Source of the DNA: Pararhizobium polonicum
Lineage (GTDB): Bacteria; Pseudomonadota; Alphaproteobacteria; Rhizobiales; Rhizobiaceae
DNA length: 64,000 bases
Direction: 5' to 3'
Assembly (NCBI RefSeq): GCF_001687365.1
Contig: NZ_LGLV01000007.1
Location: 248,001-312,000 of the forward strand
The position numbers were made by a program, and so were the translations under genes. The notes below the pieces were generated by a model. That model was not told where the DNA came from. It saw only the letters and a list, made by a program, of their open reading frames with translations, and searched no databases. Positions 36,512 through 44,704 of this stretch are shown piece after piece (position 1 is the first letter of the stretch; each line of letters starts with the position of its first letter).

Positions 36512-38059
36512 ATGACATCCCAAATTCTCGTCATCGATGACGATCCGGTCCAGCGCCGGCTGCTGACGAACATGATCGAGCGCCTCGGTCATATTGCGCA
36601 TCTGGCCGACAATGGCCGTAGCGGTCTCGAGCTTCTGGAACGCAAGCGCGGCCTGATCAGCGTCATCCTGCTTGACCTGATGATGCCGGAAATGAACGGC
36701 CATGGGTTTCTCGAAGCGGTTGCCGAGCGCGGCATCGACACGCCCGTCATCGTCCAGACGGGGCAGGGCGGCATCGAGACGGTGGTTCTGGCCATGCAGG
36801 CCGGCGCCTTCGATTTCGTCGTCAAGCCGGTTTCGCCCGAGCGCCTCAGCGTTGCCATCACCAATGCCCTGAAACTGGAGCACCGCGATAGCAAGGGGCG
36901 TGTGCCAAAACGCTCGCGCAGCGGCTCCGTCGGTTTCGACGATGTCGTCTCGGCAAGCCCGGCGATGATCCGGGTACTGGATCTTGCGCGCCGCGCCGCG
37001 CAGTCGAATATCCCGATCGTTCTCGAAGGCGAATCCGGCGTCGGCAAGGAAATGGTGGCGCGCGCCATCCAGCATGCGAGCGAGCGCGCCAACAAGCCTT
37101 TCGTCACGGTCAACTGCGGTGCCATCCCGCACAATCTGGTCGAAAGCATTCTCTTCGGCCATGAGAAGGGTGCCTTTACCGGCGCCACCGAAAAACATTC
37201 CGGCAAGTTTGCCGATGCCGACGGCGGCACGTTGTTCCTCGACGAGATCGGCGATCTGCCGCTCGAAGTCCAGGTGAAGCTTCTGCGCGCCGTGCAGCAG
37301 GGCGAGATCGAGACGATCGGCGCCCGCCATCCGCAGAAGGTCAATGTCCGGCTGATCTCGGCCACCAACAAGGACCTGATCAACGAGGTGCGCGAAGGCC
37401 GTTTCCGCGAGGATCTTTACTACCGGCTGAATGTTTTCCCCATCGCCATTCCGGCGCTGCGCCGCCGCAAGGAGGATATCCCGGTTCTGGTACGCACCTT
37501 TGTCGAGCGTTTTGCGCTGGAGCAGAGACTGTCTGCATCGCTCTCCGTTTCGAGCGGGGCGATGGCGCTTTTGACCGCCTATGACTGGCCGGGCAATATC
37601 CGCCAGCTGGAGAACGCCATCTTCCGGGCCGTCGTTCTTGCCGAAGGCGCCGAGCTTACGGTCAAGGATTTCCCGCAGATCGCCACGCAGATCCCCGGCT
37701 ATGTCGTCGCGGAAAAGTCGGGCTTCACCTGGGAAGAAACCGGGCCGAGCGGACTGCCGATCGCCGATGCCGATCATCTGCCGCCGGTCTATCCGCATTT
37801 CAGCGCTGCCGAGAAAGCGGATACGCGCCATGCCGCCGCCGACCAACATCCGGAAAACGCGATTGCGAGCGTCGACGATGGTGGAAATGTGCGAAAACTG
37901 GCAGATGTCGAAGAGGAACTGATTCGTTTCGCGCTGAAATTCTACCGCGGACAGATGAGCCAGGTGGCGCGGAAACTCGGCATCGGCCGCTCGACGCTCT
38001 ACCGCAAACTCAAGGATTACGGGATCAATCCCGACGATCCCTTCAGCGAAGCCGCGTAA
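36512..38059 (+). CDS. Sigma-54-dependent response regulator (NtrC family)
   Basis: A 515-residue three-domain protein. The receiver (1-120) has the phospho-acceptor D55 (LLDLMMPEMNG) and K105. The AAA+ domain has Walker A GESGVGKE (173-180), the sigma-54 contact loop GAFTGA (220-225) and Walker B GGTLFLDEIGDL. The C-terminal Fis-type HTH is near MSQVARKLGIGRSTLYRKLKDYG. A low-complexity insert (about 430-465) precedes the HTH. ATG 36512 follows AGGAGG. No histidine kinase is nearby, so the partner is unknown. Confidence 0.95.
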   Translation: MTSQILVIDDDPVQRRLLTNMIERLGHIAHLADNGRSGLELLERKRGLISVILLDLMMPEMNGHGFLEAVAERGIDTPVIVQTGQGGIETVVLAMQAGAFDFVVKPVSPERLSVAITNALKLEHRDSKGRVPKRSRSGSVGFDDVVSASPAMIRVLDLARRAAQSNIPIVLEGESGVGKEMVARAIQHASERANKPFVTVNCGAIPHNLVESILFGHEKGAFTGATEKHSGKFADADGGTLFLDEIGDLPLEVQVKLLRAVQQGEIETIGARHPQKVNVRLISATNKDLINEVREGRFREDLYYRLNVFPIAIPALRRRKEDIPVLVRTFVERFALEQRLSASLSVSSGAMALLTAYDWPGNIRQLENAIFRAVVLAEGAELTVKDFPQIATQIPGYVVAEKSGFTWEETGPSGLPIADADHLPPVYPHFSAAEKADTRHAAADQHPENAIASVDDGGNVRKLADVEEELIRFALKFYRGQMSQVARKLGIGRSTLYRKLKDYGINPDDPFSEAA

Positions 38060-38120
38060 GGCGACGGATAACAATCCGTCGCGATCCCTCGTATTTGGCT
38101 GTTGTCGTTTAGACCTTGTT

Positions 38121-38200
38121 AGTGAACCATTCACTATATTATAAGGATAACCGATGACTGTGGCATATATGCCATGCTGTCACCGTAATTGACAGTCATC
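38121..38200. promoter_or_regulatory. Cluster of palindromes upstream of the DUF882 gene
   Basis: AGTGAA-CCA-TTCACT (38121-38135), GGCATATATGCC (38162-38173) and CTGTCA-N7-TGACAG (38177-38195) are perfect dyads. GATGACTGT (38153-38161) can also pair with ACAGTCATC (38192-38200), enclosing the middle ones. These suggest operators or alternative leader structures. The palindrome at 38121 surrounds possible promoter sequence. Confidence 0.5.
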
Positions 38201-38219
38201 TGAGCAGCCACGGGACGCA

Positions 38220-40124
38220 TTGTCCGTCGGACGGGGATTGAGTTTGCAAAATTTGTTCGGATTCAAGAAGCCTAACGGCTCCGTGATAACCCGCTTTTGC
38301 GCCGCGGTGGCCCGTAAGACGCCGCGTGTTCTCGCATCGCTTCTGATTGCCGCTTCCATGGTGACCCCTGGCTTTGCTCCGCCCGTCGAGGCGGCCGGCC
38401 AGACGCGGACGCTCAAGCTCTATTTCATTCACACACAGGAAAAAGCCTCGATCACGTTCAAGCGCAATGGCCGCTACGACGCGAAGGGCCTGCAGGAAAT
38501 CAACCGTTTCCTGCGCGACTGGCGCCGCAATGAACCGACGAAGATGGATCCGCGTCTTCTCGACCTCGTCTGGGAAGTCTACCAGAAGAGCGGTTCGCGC
38601 GATTATATCCACGTGGTTTCGGCCTACCGTTCGCCGGCCACCAACGGCATGCTGCGGTCGCGTTCCAAGGGCGTGGCCGAAAAGAGCCAGCATATGCTTG
38701 GCAAGGCGATGGATTTCTATCTGCCCGACGTCAAGCTGAAGACGCTGCGCGAAATCGGCATGAAGTTCCAGGTGGGTGGCGTCGGTTATTATCCGACGTC
38801 AGGCTCGCCGTTCGTGCACATGGATGTCGGCGGCGTTCGCGCCTGGCCGCGCATGAGCCGCGACGAACTTGCCCGCCTCTTCCCCGATGGAAAGACCATG
38901 CATGTTCCGTCCGACGGCAAACCGTTGCCGGGTTATGAACTGGCTGTGGCCGATTACAAGCGCCGCGTCGGTGCCAGCGCCATCGAAGTGGCTGGCGGCG
39001 GCGCCAAGGGGGCGGGCGACAAGGATACGACCAAGCGCCGGGGCAACCTGTTTGCGATGCTGTTCGGCGGCGGTGGCGACGAGGATGAAGAACCCAATGC
39101 AATCGCCAGTGGCGAACTCGAAGGTGCCGGCGAGCAGCAGGTTGCCAAGGCTCCTGTAGCCAAGGCGCAGGCGACGCAGGTTGCCGCAGGGCAGCCGGCG
39201 GCCCTTCCGGGCGTGGACAATGCGGCTCAGCAGACGGCTGTCGCGGCCCCGGTTCCCGGCGTCAGGCCTGCATTCAAGGATGCGCCGGCTGACGGCGGCA
39301 TCCAGACGGCGCTGGTGGCGCCGACCCGGAATACCGTGACCGCGCAGGAAGCCTGGGCAGCGGCTTTGCCGCAGCCGGCAGCCACCGAAAGCGAATATGC
39401 CGATTTGAACGCCTACAAGATTCCGGTGCCGCAAATGCTTGGCAAACGCGGCGCGAACGGCGATGCCGGCAGCGATATGCTGATGGCCTCGACGGATCCG
39501 AATGCCGCGGTGCTGCCTGACGATGTCGCAGCCCTTGGTTTCGTCCCGGTTCCGGGCGCGCGTCCGGCAGGCGAGGAAGCCTTGATGGCCGTGGCCGACG
39601 CCAATGTCGCCGTGCCGTCCTTTGCCGAGCGGGCCCAGCCGCAGGCCGTTGCCCAGGCGCAGCGGCCGGTGGACGCCGCTGCCACGGCGCAGACGCGTGT
39701 CGCCCTGGCGCAGCCGACGCGGCAGGAGCAGCAGCCACCGGTCGAGATGGCCGCTTTCGTCCCGCAGTCCGGGGCGCAAGCCCGTGCCGCGATCTTTGAC
39801 GATGCTTTCGAAACCAATGCCGAAGCGCCGACCAAAGGCAAGCGCCCGAAGAAGCAGGAGGCCGATGCGGCAACGCGGTCGTCCGTCCGGACCGAGCCGA
39901 AGCTGACGCAGCAGATCATTTCCTCGTGGGCTCTGACGAACGGCCGTATGGCGACCCTGTCGAAGCCGGTGAAGGCGCCGCGTTTCGTGAGCAAGCAGCT
40001 GCGCGCCTCGCCGACGACGGTCTATTCCGCCGGTTTCTCGAACGATACCGTCGCCATCGATACGGCCCGGTTCAGCGGCAATGCGGTCAATTTCATGGAA
40101 GTGAAGAAGTTCAGCAGCAATTGA
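38220..40124 (+). CDS. Large DUF882 (M15-like peptidase fold) exported protein
   Basis: A 634-residue protein with an N-terminal export signal (hydrophobic about 36-58, ending PVEAAG). The DUF882/YcbK-type domain covers about 62-215, with likely zinc ligands H158, D165 (SQHMLGKAMD) and H200 (SPFVHMD), so a murein D,D- or L,D-peptidase function is possible. The C-terminal two thirds (220-634) are Ala/Pro/Gln-rich and look disordered. YcbK-type proteins are about 180 residues, so the tail is exceptional. The TTG start at 38220 is uncertain; TTG 38238 is an alternative. A strong terminator follows. Confidence 0.88.
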   Translation: MSVGRGLSLQNLFGFKKPNGSVITRFCAAVARKTPRVLASLLIAASMVTPGFAPPVEAAGQTRTLKLYFIHTQEKASITFKRNGRYDAKGLQEINRFLRDWRRNEPTKMDPRLLDLVWEVYQKSGSRDYIHVVSAYRSPATNGMLRSRSKGVAEKSQHMLGKAMDFYLPDVKLKTLREIGMKFQVGGVGYYPTSGSPFVHMDVGGVRAWPRMSRDELARLFPDGKTMHVPSDGKPLPGYELAVADYKRRVGASAIEVAGGGAKGAGDKDTTKRRGNLFAMLFGGGGDEDEEPNAIASGELEGAGEQQVAKAPVAKAQATQVAAGQPAALPGVDNAAQQTAVAAPVPGVRPAFKDAPADGGIQTALVAPTRNTVTAQEAWAAALPQPAATESEYADLNAYKIPVPQMLGKRGANGDAGSDMLMASTDPNAAVLPDDVAALGFVPVPGARPAGEEALMAVADANVAVPSFAERAQPQAVAQAQRPVDAAATAQTRVALAQPTRQEQQPPVEMAAFVPQSGAQARAAIFDDAFETNAEAPTKGKRPKKQEADAATRSSVRTEPKLTQQIISSWALTNGRMATLSKPVKAPRFVSKQLRASPTTVYSAGFSNDTVAIDTARFSGNAVNFMEVKKFSSN

Positions 40125-40152
40125 TCTTCTCCTCTGATCTCATGCAGTCGTA

Positions 40153-40178
40153 AAAAAACCCGCCTAGGCGGGTTTTTT
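40153..40178. terminator. Bidirectional terminator between DUF882 and DUF2312 genes
   Basis: AAAAAACCCGCC and GGCGGGTTTTTT are perfect complements centred on TA, with A and T runs on both sides. It can end both converging transcripts. Confidence 0.93.
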
Positions 40179-40199
40179 GTTGGTTGCGGCTGAGCCGTC

Positions 40200-40463
40200 T
40201 TATTCCGCTTCCGGCGCTTCGATCATGCCGAGCGCTGCGAGATAGGTGTCGAGGATGGCTTCCTGTTCCATGCGCTCGTCCTTGTCCTGCTTGCGGATGG
40301 CGATGACCTTTTTCAGGATCTTCGTATCGAAGCCGGTTCCCTTTGCTTCGCCGTACACATCCTTGATGTCATCGGCGATGGTCTTCTTCTCTTCTTCCAG
40401 TCGCTCGATCCGCTCGATGAAAGAGCGGAGCTGATCGCGGGCGACGCCGTGGGCATCCGACAT
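40200..40463 (-). CDS. DUF2312 family protein
   Basis: An 87-residue helical, charged protein matching the short DUF2312 family of alphaproteobacteria ([45 protein letters not shown]). Coiled-coil character is clear in the first half. AAGGAG lies just before the ATG. Function is not known. It is upstream of the bidirectional terminator and separate from the DUF1244 gene. Confidence 0.93.
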   Translation of the reverse strand: MSDAHGVARDQLRSFIERIERLEEEKKTIADDIKDVYGEAKGTGFDTKILKKVIAIRKQDKDERMEQEAILDTYLAALGMIEAPEAE

Positions 40464-40616
40464 GGTCTTCTCCTTGTTGGGGGATGAATGGGTTGGGGGA
40501 TGAATGGGGTTGGGACTTGAATTTGTGAGGCTGTGACCTGCCGTGAAGCGCGTTCAAGGTCAAGTGACATTGCGTAACATCACGCGAATTTCCGACCTTT
40601 GGAGGCCTTGGCGATG

Positions 40617-40925
40617 CTACGCCTCCTTCGGCTTGCTTGTCTCGAAGGCGGCCTTTTGCTGGGCTGATGCTTCCTGCTGGTTCAGCGCCCGCCATTCGTC
40701 ATAGGGCATGCCGTAGACGATTTCACGGGACGTTTCCTTGTCCATCGGCACGCCGGCAGCATTGGCCGCATCGCGATACCAGTTGGACAGACAGTTGCGG
40801 CAAAAGCCAGCCAGGTTCATCAGGTCGATGTTCTGCACGTCGCTGCGTTCGCGCAGATGGGCAACGAGGCGGCGAAAGGCGGCGGCTTCGAATTCAAGCT
40901 GTTGTTGCGGCGTCAAGTCGCTCAT
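40617..40925 (-). CDS. DUF1244 family protein
   Basis: A 102-residue small protein recognised by LAGFCRNCLSNWYRDAA and YGMPYDEWRA. The CxxC in FCRNC (residues about 42-45) might bind metal or be redox-active. The function is not established. It follows the N-formylglutamate amidohydrolase-like gene with a 22-bp gap, so the two are probably one transcript. Confidence 0.92.
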   Translation of the reverse strand: MSDLTPQQQLEFEAAAFRRLVAHLRERSDVQNIDLMNLAGFCRNCLSNWYRDAANAAGVPMDKETSREIVYGMPYDEWRALNQQEASAQQKAAFETSKPKEA

Positions 40926-40947
40926 CGTCGGTCTCTTTCCACTGTCG

Positions 40948-41742
40948 TCAGAATGCGTAGGGCCCCGTGCGGGAAGGATAACGTTTAATTTCGTGCAATT
41001 CAGGGCGCGCGTTCAAACCGGCAAAAATCGGCCCAAGCCGCTCGTCCCATTCCGCCACGCCGCTGTCGTCGCCAATCAGGTCCTGGCGGACTTCGATCAG
41101 CGCATGGGCCAATCCGGTTTCCATGCAGTGGCGGAACATCGTGTCGCCGCGCAGGGCGCCGTCATAGGGCTCGTTGTCGCCGACCAGAATGTCGCCGGGC
41201 GCCTCGAGCGCCTCGATCAGCGGATGCACCGCGCGCGGATCGTTGTCCCACAGGATGGCGGCATGCCAGGGCCGGGGCACGCCTTTCCAGGCGGGCGTGT
41301 AGGAATGAACGGAGATAATCAGCGGCGCCTTGCCACTGGCTGTGCCGACGGCGGCGATCGTCTGCGAAACGGCGCGGTGATAGGGGCGGTGGAAACGGTT
41401 GAGGCGGCTTTCCCATTCCTGCGGGGTGATCGGGTGGTTGCCGGGAATGATGGCGCCGTCGGAAATCTTCATGATCAGCGTCGGGTCGTCCTCGCCGCGG
41501 TTCGGATCGATCAGCAGCCGCGAAAAGCAGCTGAGGACGGCGGGAACGCCGAGACGCTTAGCCAGACGGCGGACGAGCGGCTCCACGCCGATGTCGTAGG
41601 CGATATGCCGGGCGAAGGCGCTTTCCGGCAGGCCGAGCCGATCATATTCCGGTGGCAGCCGGTTCGTAGCGTGATCGGCCAGAAGCACCAGCCCTGCGGC
41701 CGGGTTTCCCTCAATGATCTCGAAAGATGCTGTTTCCGGCAT
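40948..41742 (-). CDS. N-formylglutamate amidohydrolase family protein
   Basis: A 264-residue hydrolase of the FGase fold. Family motifs seen are LLADHATNRLPPEY (metal-type DHA), DIGVEPLVRRLA, SRLLIDPNR and FHRPYHRAV. Classical N-formylglutamate amidohydrolase completes histidine degradation, but no hut gene is nearby, so substrate is open. It heads a two-gene unit with DUF1244 and is divergent from the DUF1036-pyk operon. Confidence 0.9.
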   Translation of the reverse strand: MPETASFEIIEGNPAAGLVLLADHATNRLPPEYDRLGLPESAFARHIAYDIGVEPLVRRLAKRLGVPAVLSCFSRLLIDPNRGEDDPTLIMKISDGAIIPGNHPITPQEWESRLNRFHRPYHRAVSQTIAAVGTASGKAPLIISVHSYTPAWKGVPRPWHAAILWDNDPRAVHPLIEALEAPGDILVGDNEPYDGALRGDTMFRHCMETGLAHALIEVRQDLIGDDSGVAEWDERLGPIFAGLNARPELHEIKRYPSRTGPYAF

Positions 41743-41925
41743 ACGGTATCAACTCGTTATAGGCTTGATGAAATTTGATCGCATGCTGCGGTGGTAATCG
41801 CAAGACAATGGCGAATTTGCGATGTTTCGGACAACAAAAAGCCCGATGTAATCGATTAGAGTCGCGTTGACATTCGAGCCCCACCGTCGCAAGAAAGTGC
41901 CACGACAAATCACAACGGAGACCCA

Positions 41926-42411
41926 TTGGAAACCGTGTCCAGATATCCTTTTTTCAGGCTGAATCTGCGGAACTGGTCCTTGAGCGCCGCTCTCCTCTTC
42001 GTTCTGGCAGGGTTTTCGCCAGTTTTGATCGCGAGTGAAGCGCATGCCGAGTTCCGCGTCTGCAATGGTACCCAGAATCTGGTCGGCGTGGCCATCGGCT
42101 ACCGGGCCAAGGAAGGCTGGATCACGGAAGGATGGTGGCAGGTTCCTGCGACCACCTGCGCGACCCTGATCGAGGGCGAGCTCCAATCACGATACTATTA
42201 CCTCTACGCTGAGGATGCTGCCCGCGGCGGGCGCTGGACGGGCGACGTCAACATGTGCGTCGCCGAAAACGAGTTCAAGGTCACGGGCGTGCAGGATTGC
42301 TTCGCGCGCGGCTTCCAGCGGATGGGGTTCAAGGAATACGACACGGGGCGTCAAGGGAGCTGGATGGTTCAGTTGTCCGATACCCCAGCGACTCAAGAAA
42401 GCCACAACTGA
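41926..42411 (+). CDS. DUF1036 family exported protein
   Basis: A 161-residue protein with a signal peptide or anchor (about 12-42, ending SEAHA). The DUF1036 domain contains FRVCNGTQNLVGVAIGYRAKEGWITEGWW. Cysteines in RVCN, TTCATL and MCVAEN could form disulfides. The best-placed start is TTG 41926 after CGGAG; GTG 41935 is an alternative. Its TGA overlaps the ATG of pyruvate kinase (TGATG), so translation is coupled. Function unknown. Confidence 0.88.
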   Translation: METVSRYPFFRLNLRNWSLSAALLFVLAGFSPVLIASEAHAEFRVCNGTQNLVGVAIGYRAKEGWITEGWWQVPATTCATLIEGELQSRYYYLYAEDAARGGRWTGDVNMCVAENEFKVTGVQDCFARGFQRMGFKEYDTGRQGSWMVQLSDTPATQESHN

Positions 42412-43850
42412 TGAAGCGGAATAGAAAAGTCAAAATCCTCGCAACGCTCGGACCGGCATCGAGCGAAGAAGAGATGATCCAGAAGCTGCATGAGGCGGGA
42501 GCTGATCTTTTCCGGATCAACATGAGCCATGCCAGCCATGACATGATGCGCACGCTGATCAAGCGCATCCGCAATGTCGAAGCGCGCTGCGGCCGCCCGA
42601 TCGGCATTCTGGCCGACCTTCAGGGCCCGAAACTGCGCGTCGGCAAGTTTGCCGCCGGCAAGGTCGATCTCGTTCCGGGACAGACCTTCACGCTCGACAA
42701 CAAGGACGAGCCGGGCGACGCGACCCGTGTCTACCTGCCGCATCCGGAAATCCTGGAATCGGTCAAGGCCGGCCACCGCCTGCTGATCGACGACGGCAAG
42801 CTGCATCTGCGTGCTGAAAAGTCCGACGGCAAGAGCATCGTCTGCACCGTTATCGCCGGTACCAAGATTTCCGACCGCAAGGGCGTCAGCCTGCCCGATA
42901 CGCTGCTCAGCGTCGGCGCCTTGACCGAAAAGGACCGGGCCGACCTCGACGCCGTGCTTGAGACCGAGGATGTCGACTGGGTCGCACTGTCGTTCATTCA
43001 GCGTCCGGAGGATCTGTCTGAGGTCCGCAAGATCTCGCGCGGCCGTGTCGGCCTGATGTCGAAGATCGAAAAGCCGCAGGCGATCGAGCGGATCGACGAG
43101 ATTATCGAGCTTTCGGATGCGCTGATGGTTGCCCGTGGCGACCTCGGCGTGGAAATGCCGCTGGAAGCCGTTCCGGGCCTGCAGAAGCAGCTGATCCGTG
43201 CTGCCCGCCGCGCCGGCAAGCCGGTCGTCGTCGCCACGCAGATGCTGGAATCGATGATCTCGGCTCCCGTCCCGACACGCGCCGAAGTCTCCGACGTTGC
43301 CACCGCCGTGTTCGAAGGTGCCGACGCGATCATGCTGTCGGCCGAATCCGCTTCCGGCGATTATCCGGTCGAATCGGTTGCCACCATGGCATCGATTGCC
43401 AGCAAGATCGAAACAGACCCGCATTATCCGGGCATCATCTACGCCCAGCGCACGCCGCCGGAAGCCACCGGCGCCGATGCGATTTCGCTGGCAGCCCACC
43501 AGATCGCCGAAACGCTCAAGCTCTCGGCCATCGTCTGTTATACCTCGTCCGGCACGACCGGCCTGCGTGCCGCGCGCGAGCGTCCGCAGGTTCCGATTCT
43601 GGCCCTGTCGCCGGTCATCCAGACCGCGCGCCGTCTTGCCGTCGTCTGGGGCCTGCACTGCGTCGTCACTTCGGATGCGACCGACCTCGACGACATGGTC
43701 AACCGGGCCTGCCGCATCGTGGCGACCGAAGGTTTCGGCAAGCCGGGCGACCGGGTGATCATTTCGGCCGGTGTGCCGCTCGGAACGCCGGGCGCCACCA
43801 ACATGCTGCGCATCGCCTATATCGGCTCTGATGGCCTCAGCGGCGTCTGA
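42411..43850 (+). CDS. pyk: Pyruvate kinase
   Basis: A 479-residue glycolytic enzyme converting PEP and ADP to pyruvate and ATP. Barrel motifs are clear: KILATLGPASS, FRINMSHASH, ILADLQGPKLRVG, ALSFIQRPED, SKIEKPQAI, ARGDLGVEMPLE and KPVVVATQMLESM. The C-terminal allosteric domain extends from about residue 345. ATG 42411 overlaps the preceding stop by one base. It is closed by a strong terminator. Confidence 0.98.
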   Translation: MKRNRKVKILATLGPASSEEEMIQKLHEAGADLFRINMSHASHDMMRTLIKRIRNVEARCGRPIGILADLQGPKLRVGKFAAGKVDLVPGQTFTLDNKDEPGDATRVYLPHPEILESVKAGHRLLIDDGKLHLRAEKSDGKSIVCTVIAGTKISDRKGVSLPDTLLSVGALTEKDRADLDAVLETEDVDWVALSFIQRPEDLSEVRKISRGRVGLMSKIEKPQAIERIDEIIELSDALMVARGDLGVEMPLEAVPGLQKQLIRAARRAGKPVVVATQMLESMISAPVPTRAEVSDVATAVFEGADAIMLSAESASGDYPVESVATMASIASKIETDPHYPGIIYAQRTPPEATGADAISLAAHQIAETLKLSAIVCYTSSGTTGLRAARERPQVPILALSPVIQTARRLAVVWGLHCVVTSDATDLDDMVNRACRIVATEGFGKPGDRVIISAGVPLGTPGATNMLRIAYIGSDGLSGV

Positions 43851-43868
43851 AGCAAGCCTTTGACCAAT

Positions 43869-43900
43869 AAAAAACCGCCGGAGCGATCCGGCGGTTTTTT
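43869..43900. terminator. Bidirectional terminator after pyk
   Basis: A perfect 14-bp stem (43869-43882 with 43887-43900), GCGA tetraloop, with A and T runs at both ends. It also serves the converging hypothetical gene. Confidence 0.94.
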
Positions 43901-43917
43901 GTTTGGCGAGATGCCGG

Positions 43918-44631
43918 TCAGACGGTGATGCTGATGGGCACCGTCGCCGCGATACCTGTGCTGCCGAACGCAGCCTCCAGTCCCTGGATCGCCGCCTTCA
44001 GGCTGTCGCCGGACTGTTGCGCGTCCTGAACCGCGTCCTTGTCGGCGTCCTGTTCCTGGCGCATGCGGCGCAGTGCCTGTTCGAGAAGGGCCTTGATCTC
44101 CTGCGCCACGGCTTTGAAGTCCTGCAGCGTCTTGCGGTCGTCGGCGGAGATGCCTTGGCGCTCCGTGCCGTCCTCCATCGTGTCCTGATAGGCTTTCTGG
44201 GCGAAGGATGCATCGTTATCGGCGTTGTCGGTCTCAGCCGTTTCCGCGGAGGCTGTTGCCATCTGTCCGGCTGATGCTGCGGCAGTGTCCGCCGGAATTC
44301 CGGTTGCCGATCCGGCTGAAATCGCCGAGGCGAAGTCCTTGGCGGCCGCGCCGACCTCGCGGGCCAGGCGGCCCGCCTGCCGGGCAACGATTTCCGGATC
44401 GAAGCTCCAGCGGCGCAGGAATTCCAGCTCCTTCTTGGCGGCCTCCAGCTTTTCCTTGGCGCGGGCCTTGCGGTCGTCCGCATCGGCCTGGGCGGCGCTT
44501 TTCAGCGTCTCGAGCGTCCGTTGCAGTGGGCTGCGCTCTTCGGCTACCGCGGCAGAGCCGGCAGATGCGGTGCCTGATGCGGGTGCCGTGGCGCGGAACG
44601 GATAGGACGTGGCAATGCCGCCGATGTGCAT
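43918..44631 (-). CDS. Hypothetical Ala-rich coiled-coil protein
   Basis: No recognised family. From ATG 44631 the protein has 237 residues. A low-complexity start (about 1-35) leads to a charged coiled coil (RKARAKEKLEAAKKELEFLRRW, about 63-84), an Ala/Ser-rich centre and a second helical section (EIKALLEQALRRMRQEQDADKDAVQ, about 175-200). It ends in GIAATVPISITV. No signal peptide is evident. It is a single gene between a terminator and the alpha/beta hydrolase gene. Base composition resembles neighbours. It looks real because of its length, codon pattern and terminator. Confidence 0.7.
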   Translation of the reverse strand: MHIGGIATSYPFRATAPASGTASAGSAAVAEERSPLQRTLETLKSAAQADADDRKARAKEKLEAAKKELEFLRRWSFDPEIVARQAGRLAREVGAAAKDFASAISAGSATGIPADTAAASAGQMATASAETAETDNADNDASFAQKAYQDTMEDGTERQGISADDRKTLQDFKAVAQEIKALLEQALRRMRQEQDADKDAVQDAQQSGDSLKAAIQGLEAAFGSTGIAATVPISITV

Positions 44632-44704
44632 GAATGGGCCTCCGGATTGAGGCGGCATGTTGTTGCCTGCAGCTTGTATGGGGCTGGTCAGGTGTCTGAT
44701 GATG

